A model generated the notes under the pieces. That model saw nothing but the letters and a program-made list of their open reading frames with translations. It was not told the DNA's origin and did no database searches. Position numbers and translations under genes: made by a program. From Hallella seregens ATCC 51272 (GTDB lineage: Bacteria; Bacteroidota; Bacteroidia; Bacteroidales; Bacteroidaceae): 64,000 nt of DNA. The stretch lies in NCBI RefSeq assembly GCF_000518545.1, contig NZ_JADU01000017.1:1-64000 (forward strand), written 5' to 3'. How positions within the stretch are numbered: position 1 is the stretch's first letter; every line of letters starts with the position of its first letter. Below are positions 8,071 through 16,349 of this stretch, piece by piece.

Positions 8071-9117
8071 ATGAAAAAACATCCTCTTGCCATCCTCTGC
8101 CTCAAGGCCTTGGCCCTGAGCCTGCCTTTCCTGCTGCTGGTGGCCTATTATATCCAGCGCGATCCGTTCATGGTGATTCGCCATTATGCGGACTACGACC
8201 ATAGTCCCATCTGCCAGAATGAGGGCTATGTGTCGTGGCAGAAATACAAACGCTACCGCGACACGCAACGCTATGATGCCTTTATCATGGGCAACTCGTG
8301 CACCATGGCCTTTGCCTGCGCCGACTGGAACCGGCACATTCACGGCCGCCCTTTCCGCCTGTTCTGCAACAACCTGGGGCTGGCCGACCTGCTGGAACAG
8401 CTCCAGGCCCTCGACCGGCAACCCCGGCAGCCGTTGCGCCACCTGCTCGTGGTGCTCGACCGACAGTCGTTTGTGAACTATCATCCCAGCACGGGAGCCA
8501 TGCACATCATGCCGCCCGAGGTGAGCCACAAGCGGTGGCTTAAGGTGCAGACCGTCTTCCTACAGGCCTTTCTCGACCCCAAGGTACTGCTGCCCTATCT
8601 GCAATATGAGCTGACGGGCCAGCTACGCTCCTCGATGAGGGGCATCGTCAACGCCCATGTACCCGTGCGAACCACCTATACCAACGATGCCATCCTGGCG
8701 CAGGAAGACTCTATCCGCAAACAAGGCGAGGCTTATTGGAGCGGAGACTCATGGAAACACGCCCGAGAGACACGCCCATCGACAAGCCCCCGGCTGCTCT
8801 TTGCACCCCATGTGAGGCTGCTGCGCGAGATTCGCACCATCTGCCGACGAAACAACACCGACCTGCGCCTCGTCATCGGGCCCAACACCGACCGCATAGC
8901 CATGAATCCGCACGACGTGGCCACCCTGCGAGCCGTGCTCGGCCATGGCCGTGTCTACGACTACAGCAACGAAGACCGACTGAACGACTGCCACAACTTC
9001 TACGACGCATGCCACTACCGCCGACCGGTGGGCCGGCAAATCATGGATGCCATCTACCGGCAGCCTACAAGGCCAAGCCCAAGCCAACACCAAGGCGCGG
9101 GCCTCACTAAAAAATGA
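8071..9117 (+). CDS. Membrane-anchored SGNH-like protein, DltD-like
   Basis: A 348-residue protein with one N-terminal membrane segment (LAILCLKALALSLPFLLLVA) and an extracytoplasmic domain. GNSCT places a candidate catalytic Ser at 76, and FYDACHY near the C-terminus supplies Asp312 and His315; the Ser plus D-x-x-H pattern is that of DltD and AlgX/AlgJ SGNH enzymes. ATG 8071 is chosen because it starts the signal anchor; open frame before it overlaps the MBOAT gene. As fourth gene of the cassette it would complete transfer of the acyl group to its acceptor in the periplasm. The acceptor is unknown: this is not a teichoic-acid organism. Confidence 0.75.
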   Translation: MKKHPLAILCLKALALSLPFLLLVAYYIQRDPFMVIRHYADYDHSPICQNEGYVSWQKYKRYRDTQRYDAFIMGNSCTMAFACADWNRHIHGRPFRLFCNNLGLADLLEQLQALDRQPRQPLRHLLVVLDRQSFVNYHPSTGAMHIMPPEVSHKRWLKVQTVFLQAFLDPKVLLPYLQYELTGQLRSSMRGIVNAHVPVRTTYTNDAILAQEDSIRKQGEAYWSGDSWKHARETRPSTSPRLLFAPHVRLLREIRTICRRNNTDLRLVIGPNTDRIAMNPHDVATLRAVLGHGRVYDYSNEDRLNDCHNFYDACHYRRPVGRQIMDAIYRQPTRPSPSQHQGAGLTKK

Positions 9118-9159
9118 CCACAAAAGGGCGGGAAGCCTCGGTTTTTGTCGATTTTTTGC

Positions 9160-9167
9160 TATCTTTG
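9160..9167 (+). promoter_or_regulatory. -7 promoter box of the topoisomerase gene
   Basis: TATCTTTG matches TAnnTTTG and lies 29 bases before the ATG at 9197. No matching -33 box is seen at the usual spacing. Confidence 0.5.
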
Positions 9168-9196
9168 CAAGGAAATCCCAATGACAACCCATTCTT

Positions 9197-11953
9197 ATGG
9201 ACGACGATAGAACGAAAGACAAAGACCAAGACATGCCGGAAGACACCAGCAGCCACGCCGAAGAAACCAGCACAGACAGAGACGACGAGCTCACCGTGGA
9301 CCTGCATTCCGACTACAAACCGGCCGGGCGTTTCGACGCCTCGGCCGTGCACCATCTCTCGGGCATGTACAAGAACTGGTTTCTGGACTATGCCAGCTAC
9401 GTGATTCTGGAGCGGGCCGTGCCCAACATCGAAGACGGGCTGAAGCCTGTGCAGCGGCGCATCCTGCACTCCATGAAACGCATGGACGATGGCCGGTACA
9501 ACAAAGTGGCTAACATTGTGGGGCATACCATGCAGTTCCACCCCCACGGTGACGCCTCCATCGGCGATGCCTTGGTGCAGTTGGGACAGAAAGACCTGCT
9601 CGTCGACACGCAGGGCAACTGGGGCAATATCCTGACAGGCGACCGTGCCGCCGCCCCCAGATATATCGAAGCCCGGCTCTCGAAATTCGCCCTGGAAACC
9701 GTCTTCAATCCCAAAACCACAGAGTGGCAACTGAGCTACGATGGACGCAACAAGGAGCCCATCAGTCTGCCCGTCAAGTTCCCCCTGCTGCTGGCACAAG
9801 GCGCAGAGGGCATCGCTGTGGGCCTGTCGAGCAAGGTGCTGCCCCACAACTTCAACGAGCTGTGCGATGCCGCCGTGAGCTATCTGCGTGGTGAGGACTT
9901 CCAACTCTACCCCGACTTTCCAACAGGCGGCGCCATCGACGTGTCCAAATACAATGACGGACAGCGTGGCGGCATGGTACGCGTGCGGGCCAAGATAGAG
10001 AAACTGGACACCAAGACTCTCGTCATCCGCGAGGTGCCCTATTCCAAGACAGCCGCCTCGCTGCAGGACTCCATCACCAAAGCCATCGAAAAAGGAAAAA
10101 TCAAGGCCCGACGCGTCATTGACATGACGGCACGTCAAGTGGAGATACAGGTGCAATTGGCCCCGGGAGTCTCGTCGGACAAGACCATTGATGCCCTCTA
10201 TGCCTTTACCGACTGTGAAATCAACATTTCGCCCAACTGCTGCGTCATCGATGAAAACCGTCCGGAATTTCTCACCGTAGGCGAGGTGTTGCGCCACAAT
10301 GTGGACCGCACCATGGGACTGCTGCGCCAAGAACTCCTCATCCGAAAGGGCGAGTTGGAAGAGCAGTTCTTCTTTGCCTCGCTGGAGCGCATCTTTATTG
10401 AGGAGCGCATGTACAAGGAAAAGCGTTTTGAACAGGCTCCCAACCAAGAAGCGGTCATCGGATTTCTCCACGAGAAATTCTCCCCTTTCAAGGAAAAGCT
10501 CATCCGCGAGATTCGGCAGGAAGACTACCTGAGGCTGCTCGAAATCAAGATGCAGCGCATCCTGAAATACAACAAGGAGAAAGCCGAACAGCTTCTGGCC
10601 AGAATCAAGGCGGAGATTAAGGGCATCAACCACGACCTGGCCCACATGACAGATGTGACCATTGCCTGGTACGAACACCTGAAAGAGACCTACGGCAAGG
10701 ACTATCCCCGACTCACCGAAATACGCAGTTTCGACACCATTGAGGCGGCCACGGTGGTGGAAGCCAACGAGAAGCTCTACATCAACCGGCAGGACGGCTT
10801 CATCGGCACCGGGCTGAAAAAAGACGAACTGGTGTGCAGCTGCTCCGATCTGGACGACATCATCATCTTCTATCGAGACGGAAAGTACAAGATTATCAAG
10901 GTGGCCGACAAGATATTTGTGGGCAAGAACATTATATGGCTGCAGGTGTTCAAGAAGAACGACAGCCGCACGATATACAATGTGGTGTACCGCGACGGCA
11001 AGCGAGGCAGCTGTTTCATCAAGCGGTTCAACGTGACGAGCATGACGCGCGACCGAGAATACGACCTCACGCAGGGTACGCCCGGGTCGAGGGTGATGTA
11101 TTTCACGGCCAACCCGAACGGCGAGGCGGAGGTCGTCAAGGTGACGCTCGACCCCGAACCGAAAAAGAAAAAACAAAACATCTTCCTGGAGAAAGACTTC
11201 TCCGAGATAGCCATCAAGGGACGCACAGCCAAAGGCAACCTGCTCACCAAGAAGAGCGTACACCGCGTGACACTGAAAAGCCACGGCCGCTCCACGCTGG
11301 GCGGGCGAAAGGTGTGGTTCGACCCCGATGTGAACCGAATCAACTACGAGGAGCACGGACGGCTGCTCGGAGAGTTCAACGACGGCGAAAGCATCCTCGT
11401 GGTGCTCAACGGGGGCGACTTCTATATCACGGATTTCGATGTGAACAACCACTTTGAGAAAGGCATCAGGATTATTGAAAAGTGGAATCCCGAGAAAGTG
11501 TGGACGGCAGTGCTCTTCGATGCCGACAACGAGGGCTATCCCTACGTGAAGCGTTTTCTCATGGACGCCACAAAGCGGCGGCAGAACTACATCGGCGAAA
11601 ATCCCAACAGCCAGCTCGTACTGCTCACCGACACCGTCTATCCACGCATACAAGTGACCTTCGGTGGCAACGATGCCGTGCGTCCTCCGATGGAGATAGA
11701 TGTGGAGAGTTTCATTGCCGTGAAGGGATTCAAGGCCAAGGGAAAACGCATAGCCACTTGGCAGATAGACAAAATAGAGGAGCTGGAGCCACTGCGGATG
11801 CCCGATCCTGTCACCATGGAAGACGACGACGAGGACGAGACCGACACACATGCCGAAGAAACTGACCCTGATGCCGGCAAAAGTCAGCAGCAGATTATCG
11901 ACGAGATGACAGGGCAACTCAGCCTCTTCCCGGATACCGACAACCTGGGCTGA
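9197..11953 (+). CDS. parC: DNA topoisomerase IV subunit A
   Basis: The DNA-breaking subunit of a type IIA topoisomerase, which unlinks daughter chromosomes with ParE. In its 918 residues the breakage-reunion domain starts near residue 50 (NWFLDYASYVILERAVP), carries IVGHTMQFHPHGDASIGDAL and the active-site Tyr156 in AAPRYIEARLS. The C-terminal beta-propeller lacks a GyrA box that I can recognise, which favours ParC over GyrA. The N-terminus (about 45 residues) and the last 40 residues are very acidic and disordered-looking. The gene is probably followed in the same transcript by a beta-barrel-like protein 28 bases downstream. Confidence 0.93.
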   Translation: MDDDRTKDKDQDMPEDTSSHAEETSTDRDDELTVDLHSDYKPAGRFDASAVHHLSGMYKNWFLDYASYVILERAVPNIEDGLKPVQRRILHSMKRMDDGRYNKVANIVGHTMQFHPHGDASIGDALVQLGQKDLLVDTQGNWGNILTGDRAAAPRYIEARLSKFALETVFNPKTTEWQLSYDGRNKEPISLPVKFPLLLAQGAEGIAVGLSSKVLPHNFNELCDAAVSYLRGEDFQLYPDFPTGGAIDVSKYNDGQRGGMVRVRAKIEKLDTKTLVIREVPYSKTAASLQDSITKAIEKGKIKARRVIDMTARQVEIQVQLAPGVSSDKTIDALYAFTDCEINISPNCCVIDENRPEFLTVGEVLRHNVDRTMGLLRQELLIRKGELEEQFFFASLERIFIEERMYKEKRFEQAPNQEAVIGFLHEKFSPFKEKLIREIRQEDYLRLLEIKMQRILKYNKEKAEQLLARIKAEIKGINHDLAHMTDVTIAWYEHLKETYGKDYPRLTEIRSFDTIEAATVVEANEKLYINRQDGFIGTGLKKDELVCSCSDLDDIIIFYRDGKYKIIKVADKIFVGKNIIWLQVFKKNDSRTIYNVVYRDGKRGSCFIKRFNVTSMTRDREYDLTQGTPGSRVMYFTANPNGEAEVVKVTLDPEPKKKKQNIFLEKDFSEIAIKGRTAKGNLLTKKSVHRVTLKSHGRSTLGGRKVWFDPDVNRINYEEHGRLLGEFNDGESILVVLNGGDFYITDFDVNNHFEKGIRIIEKWNPEKVWTAVLFDADNEGYPYVKRFLMDATKRRQNYIGENPNSQLVLLTDTVYPRIQVTFGGNDAVRPPMEIDVESFIAVKGFKAKGKRIATWQIDKIEELEPLRMPDPVTMEDDDEDETDTHAEETDPDAGKSQQQIIDEMTGQLSLFPDTDNLG

Positions 11954-11981
11954 CATCCCGCCCCCTAAGACAAGACGAGCA

Positions 11982-12797
11982 ATGAAAAAAGTGACGACCA
12001 TGACCAGACCGCTGAAAATGCTTTTTCTGGGTGGGGTGCTGGCGACAAGCCAGACCGCCCTTGGGCAGACCGACTCTACAGGCCGACGGCTGCCGGCCGT
12101 CACCACACACCTGAACGTACTCGGCATGGGACACACCGATTTGCTCGACACCTATCTCTCACAGGAAAGGTTCACAGGGACGGAATTGGGCTATCTGTCG
12201 CAATCGGTGAGGCGGCGGCTTGACAGTAGAATCTCCAGTACATTCGTTCACCACATCATGCTGTCATCGGCCGGCACACGGGGCAACAGCAACTCTCTAC
12301 TGACGGCAATGTACCATTTCATGCTGGGTTGGCACTACAACTGGAACTGGCCAGTGCCCCGCATCAGCGTGGCTCTTGGCGGAATGGTGGACGGCACACT
12401 CGGCGGCACCTACAATACACGCAATTCCAACAATCCGGCTCAAGCCCGAGCCGCCCTGAGTCTGGATCCGGCTGTGAGGATGGCATGGCAGTTTTCCATT
12501 GGCCATTGTCCGCTGGCCCTGCACTACGAGGCGGCCCTGCCGCTCATCGGTGCCGCGTTCTCGCCCAACTACGGACAGTCGTACTACGAAATCTTCTCGC
12601 GCGGCAACTACGACCACAACATTGTGATGACCTCGCCATTCAGCGGTCCACAGCTCCATCAGATGCTGCTGCTCGACTTTCGTCTCTGGCGCGTCACTTT
12701 CACCATCGGCTATGGGGCTGACCTAAGACAAATGCGAGCCAACCAACTGAAATACCATCAATATACCCATGCGCTGCTCCTTGGGTGGCGGTACTAA
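11982..12797 (+). CDS. Putative outer-membrane beta-barrel protein, DUF3316-like
   Basis: A 271-residue secreted protein with a signal peptide ending near TALGQ (about residue 29). The rest alternates short aromatic-rich strands (YHFMLGWHYNWNW, FSIGHCPLALHYEAALPL, VTFTIGYGADL) and ends in Trp-Arg-Tyr, as outer-membrane barrels do. It resembles the Bacteroidales DUF3316 family, which I name from memory and with reserve. It lies between parC and an S41 peptidase on the same strand. No catalytic motif is visible, so its function is unknown. Confidence 0.6.
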   Translation: MKKVTTMTRPLKMLFLGGVLATSQTALGQTDSTGRRLPAVTTHLNVLGMGHTDLLDTYLSQERFTGTELGYLSQSVRRRLDSRISSTFVHHIMLSSAGTRGNSNSLLTAMYHFMLGWHYNWNWPVPRISVALGGMVDGTLGGTYNTRNSNNPAQARAALSLDPAVRMAWQFSIGHCPLALHYEAALPLIGAAFSPNYGQSYYEIFSRGNYDHNIVMTSPFSGPQLHQMLLLDFRLWRVTFTIGYGADLRQMRANQLKYHQYTHALLLGWRY

Positions 12798-12862
12798 TCT
12801 TTTGTCTCTCATCCCACAAACCATCTCATAGCCAGAAGACCCATACATCCAAAATATCACCC

Positions 12863-13861
12863 ATGCTCCGTCATCTTGCACCTTTGCTCCTGCTGCCCCT
12901 GCTGCTCGTCTCCTGTGTCACGGAGATTGAGTTTGCCAACGACCCACAAGGCAACTTCGAGGCCTTGTGGAAAATCATGGACGAGCACTACTGCTTTTTC
13001 ACAGAAAAAGGCGTAGACTGGGACGATGTGCACAGCCGCTACCAAGCCCAGCCCAATGCTGGAATGACCGACAGCCAACTATTTGAAGTGCTCAGTAACA
13101 TGCTGGCTGAGCTAAAAGACGGACACGTGAATCTCTATACCTCGTTCGACACCGGCCGCTACTGGAGCTTCCATGAGAATTATCCAAGCAACTACAGCGA
13201 CACCCTTGTCAACCGTTATCTTGGCACCGACTATCGATTGACCAACGGACTGCGCTACCGCATACTCGACGACAACACGGGCTATATCCGCTGCACCACT
13301 TTCGAGCGGGCTCTGGGAGGCGGCAACCTCGACAACATTCTGCTTTTTCTGGCTCCTTGTCGTGGCCTCATCATCGACTTGAGACAAAACGGCGGAGGAA
13401 TGCTCACGGCAGCTGAAGAACTGGCGGCTCGATTCACCAATGAGAAACGTCTCGTGGGTTACATGCGTCACAAAACAGGACGCGGACACACCGACTTTTC
13501 GGCCATGGAGGAGCAGTGGCTGAAGCCCAGCAGAGGAATGCGCTGGCAGAAGCCGGTGGTGGTGCTCACCAACCGCTCTGTGTTCTCTGCCGCCAACGAG
13601 TTTGTGAAATATATGAAATGTTGCCCGAAAGCCATCATCTTGGGCGACCAGACCGGCGGCGGGGCGGGACTGCCTTTCTCCAGCGAACTGCCCAATGGCT
13701 GGAGCGTGCGCTTCTCGGCCTGTCCCATGTATGACCGCGAAGGCCGCAGCACTGAAGACGGCATCGCACCCGACGAAGCCGTGACACAGACCATGTTCGA
13801 CTTTCTCAGAGGGCGCGACACGCTTATTGAACAGGCACGCCGACTTATTTCCAATCACTAA
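12863..13861 (+). CDS. S41 family (tail-specific) peptidase lipoprotein
   Basis: A 332-residue lipoprotein with lipobox LLVSC near residue 17. An N-terminal helical part (FEALWKIMDEHYCFF) is followed by the S41 fold: LIIDLRQNGGGMLTAAEELA and VVVLTNRSVFSAANEF, where the Ser near 242 is the likely nucleophile, then GDQTGGGAGLPFSSELPNGW. There is no PDZ domain, unlike CtpA/Prc, which is usual for short Bacteroidota S41 lipoproteins. ATG 12863 is preferred over one overlapping the upstream gene because the signal sequence begins there. Its substrate is unknown; periplasmic protein turnover is the family role. Confidence 0.85.
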   Translation: MLRHLAPLLLLPLLLVSCVTEIEFANDPQGNFEALWKIMDEHYCFFTEKGVDWDDVHSRYQAQPNAGMTDSQLFEVLSNMLAELKDGHVNLYTSFDTGRYWSFHENYPSNYSDTLVNRYLGTDYRLTNGLRYRILDDNTGYIRCTTFERALGGGNLDNILLFLAPCRGLIIDLRQNGGGMLTAAEELAARFTNEKRLVGYMRHKTGRGHTDFSAMEEQWLKPSRGMRWQKPVVVLTNRSVFSAANEFVKYMKCCPKAIILGDQTGGGAGLPFSSELPNGWSVRFSACPMYDREGRSTEDGIAPDEAVTQTMFDFLRGRDTLIEQARRLISNH

Positions 13862-13878
13862 AGAAACTCTCACTCTAT

Positions 13879-16005
13879 ATGAACCCATTCACCCCATACA
13901 TTGCCGAGAAGCTCCATATTCGTGAGCCACAAGTAGATGCCACCATCGACTTGCTCGAAGCGGGCTGTACCATTCCTTTCATCAGCCGCTATCGTAAAGA
14001 GGCCACCGGGAACCTTGACGAGGTTCAAGTGGCAGCCATCAGCGACTTGAACGACAAGCTCAAGGAACTGCAGAAAAGAAAGAAAACTATTCTGAAGACT
14101 ATTGACGAGCAGGGAATGCTCACCGACGAGCTGAGACAACGCATAACCGGCACATGGAACACCACAGAGCTCGAAGACATCTATATGCCCTACAAGCCAC
14201 GGCGGCGCACACGGGCACAAGTTGCCCGCGAGTTGGGCCTCGATCCGCTGGCCACGCTCATCATGATGCAGCGCGAGCGTAATCCCGAGGCTGCTGCACT
14301 GAGGTTTGTCAAGGAGGGTGTAGCCAACGCTTCGGCTGCCCTAAAAGGCGCACAGGACATCATTGCTGAGAACGTAAGCGAGGACGAGAGAGCACGCCAG
14401 AGCGTGCGTAGCGTGTTCCGCCGCGGAGCCACTATCTCATCGCGGGTCGTTCCGAAAATGAAAGACAAGGATCGAGCTCAAAAATATTCCGATTACTTCA
14501 TCTTCAGCGAGGAGCTGCGCCGTTGCTCCTCGCACCGTCTGCTCGCCATGCGCCGAGGAGAGGCCGAGGGCATCCTACGCGTCAGTATTACAGCCGATGA
14601 TGATGAGTGCACCGACCGACTGCGCCGCCACTACGTACATGGCTACGGCCCTTGCCAGACTCTCATGGCCGAGGCCGTGGACGATGCCTACAAACGACTC
14701 CTCCGCCCGTCAATAGAGAACGAATTTGCCGCACAGAGCAAGGAACGGGCTGACGATGAAGCCATCAAGGTGTTCAAGGAGAACCTGCGCCAGTTGCTCC
14801 TTGCCGCCCCGCTCGGTCAGAAGCGCGTCATGGGTGTGGATCCGGGCATTCGTACAGGCTGCAAGGTGGTGGTACTCGATGCACAGGGGAACCTGCTCTA
14901 CCACGATGTGGTGTTTGCTGTGGGCCATCCATCCGGCAGCCCCAAAGCCGACACACCACTGCAGCGGTTTACCGACACTGCCATACGCTTCCAAGCAGAA
15001 GCTATTGCCGTGGGCAACGGTACAGGTTCACGCGAAACCGCCGACATCCTACGACAGATTCCCAATATCCCCACCTATGTGGTCAGTGAGGACGGGGCAA
15101 GTATCTACTCGGCTTCAGAGGTGGCCCGCGAGGAATTCCCCGATCAGGATGTTACCGTGCGAGGTGCGGTGAGCATTGGACGTCGGCTCATGGATCCGCT
15201 GGCCGAACTCGTGAAAATCGATCCTAAGAGCATCGGTGTGGGGCAATACCAGCATGATGTGGATCCCAATAAACTCAAGCACGGGCTTGACCAAACCGTG
15301 GAGCTTTGTGTCAACTCTGTTGGCGTAAACCTCAACACGGCCAGCAAGAACCTGCTTGCCTATGTTAGTGGCCTCGGACCGGCCTTGGCCCAGAACATCG
15401 TGGACTATCGACGCGAGCACGGAGCTTTTAGTTCACGTGCTGAACTGAAGAAAGTGCCTCGCCTCGGACCGGCCGCATTCCAACAATGTGCCGGTTTCCT
15501 GCGTATCCCCGGTGCCCGGAACCCTCTTGACAGCAGTGCCGTCCATCCAGAACGCTATGCGATTGTAGAGCGAATAGCGGCCGACTGCGGCTGCAAAGTG
15601 CCCGATCTAATGAATGCCCCCGAGCTGCGCAAGAAAATCAACATCCACCAGTATGTATCGCCCGAGGTAGGCTTGCCCACCCTGAATGACATCATGCAGG
15701 AATTGGAAAAGCCTGGGCTTGACCCACGCGACAAGATAGAGACGTTCGAGTTCGACCCGCGCGTCAAGACCCCGGAAGACCTTGTAACAGGCATGGAACT
15801 ACCGGGAATCATAACCAACATTACCAACTTTGGTGCCTTTGTCGACATCGGTGTCCATCAAGATGGCCTCGTCCACATCTCCCAACTGGCCAATCGATTT
15901 GTCAAAGATCCCAACGAAGTGGCAAGGCTCCATCAGCACGTGCGTGTCAAGGTGCTGGAGGTCGACCGGCGTCGTCACCGTATCTCGCTCACCATGAAAT
16001 TCTGA
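13879..16005 (+). CDS. tex: Tex-family RNA-binding transcription accessory protein
   Basis: A 708-residue cytoplasmic protein with the whole Tex architecture: N-terminal helical domains (PFISRYRKEATGNLDEVQ), the YqgF/RNase H-like domain (VMGVDPGIRTGCKVVVLD), helix-hairpin-helix DNA-binding repeats (YVSGLGPALAQNIVDYR, VPRLGPAAFQQCAGFL) and a C-terminal S1 RNA-binding domain (GIITNITNFGAFVDIG). Tex binds RNA and affects transcription and stress resistance in other bacteria. It starts 17 bases after the peptidase stop and is probably in the same transcript. Confidence 0.95.
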   Translation: MNPFTPYIAEKLHIREPQVDATIDLLEAGCTIPFISRYRKEATGNLDEVQVAAISDLNDKLKELQKRKKTILKTIDEQGMLTDELRQRITGTWNTTELEDIYMPYKPRRRTRAQVARELGLDPLATLIMMQRERNPEAAALRFVKEGVANASAALKGAQDIIAENVSEDERARQSVRSVFRRGATISSRVVPKMKDKDRAQKYSDYFIFSEELRRCSSHRLLAMRRGEAEGILRVSITADDDECTDRLRRHYVHGYGPCQTLMAEAVDDAYKRLLRPSIENEFAAQSKERADDEAIKVFKENLRQLLLAAPLGQKRVMGVDPGIRTGCKVVVLDAQGNLLYHDVVFAVGHPSGSPKADTPLQRFTDTAIRFQAEAIAVGNGTGSRETADILRQIPNIPTYVVSEDGASIYSASEVAREEFPDQDVTVRGAVSIGRRLMDPLAELVKIDPKSIGVGQYQHDVDPNKLKHGLDQTVELCVNSVGVNLNTASKNLLAYVSGLGPALAQNIVDYRREHGAFSSRAELKKVPRLGPAAFQQCAGFLRIPGARNPLDSSAVHPERYAIVERIAADCGCKVPDLMNAPELRKKINIHQYVSPEVGLPTLNDIMQELEKPGLDPRDKIETFEFDPRVKTPEDLVTGMELPGIITNITNFGAFVDIGVHQDGLVHISQLANRFVKDPNEVARLHQHVRVKVLEVDRRRHRISLTMKF

Positions 16006-16148
16006 CTCCATTGTATCATAGCGTTCTGATGCTGCATCATACGATTGCGCTGCCTCTCATTTACCATATAGCATATGGTTGAATTCCGTCACATGGTCGC
16101 TTCTGCAACTTTTCGGCCGTTCCAGGCCTTGATTTAGAAATATATGCT

Positions 16149-16156
16149 TACCTTTG
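16149..16156 (+). promoter_or_regulatory. -7 promoter box of tRNA-Leu
   Basis: TACCTTTG, an exact TAnnTTTG match, ends 10 bases before the mature 5' end of the tRNA gene. The 161 bases between tex and the tRNA otherwise hold only a small hairpin, ACCATAT/ATATGGT, near 16060-16076. Confidence 0.55.
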
Positions 16157-16166
16157 CAGCACAAAT

Positions 16167-16248
16167 GCGCCTGTGGCGAAATTGGTAGACGCGCTGGACT
16201 TAGGATCCAGTTGTTCACGCAGTGCAGGTTCGAGTCCTGTCAGGCGCA
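16167..16248 (+). tRNA. tRNA-Leu (anticodon TAG)
   Basis: The acceptor stem pairs GCGCCTG (16167-16173) with CAGGCGC (16241-16247), followed by discriminator A. The D loop has AAATTGGTAGAC, the anticodon stem-loop CTGGACTTAGGATCCAG presents TAG, there is a short class II variable arm, and the T loop is GGTTCGAGTCC. The 3' CCA is not encoded. Length and variable arm fit leucine. Confidence 0.95.
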
Positions 16249-16290
16249 CAACACCAAGCATGACGCTTTCCTCCCTTGCAGGACATAGAA

Positions 16291-16331
16291 AAGCAGATGG
16301 CATCGGTTTGATATGCCGATGCCATCTGCTT
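16291..16331 (-). terminator. Terminator of the sialic acid operon
   Basis: AAGCAGATGGCATCGG (16291-16306) pairs perfectly over 16 bp with 16316-16331 around a 9-base loop. On the minus strand the stem is followed by TTTTCT, so it reads as an intrinsic terminator 19 bases after the GH20 stop. It may also stop tRNA read-through from the other side. Confidence 0.8.
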
Positions 16332-16349
16332 CTGCTCTATAAGGTTTGT

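Noticed and set aside
9107..12151. A very long open frame (about 1000 codons) on the minus strand
   Set aside because: It is antisense to the topoisomerase gene, has no recognisable domain, and arises from the GC-rich codon pattern of the true gene.
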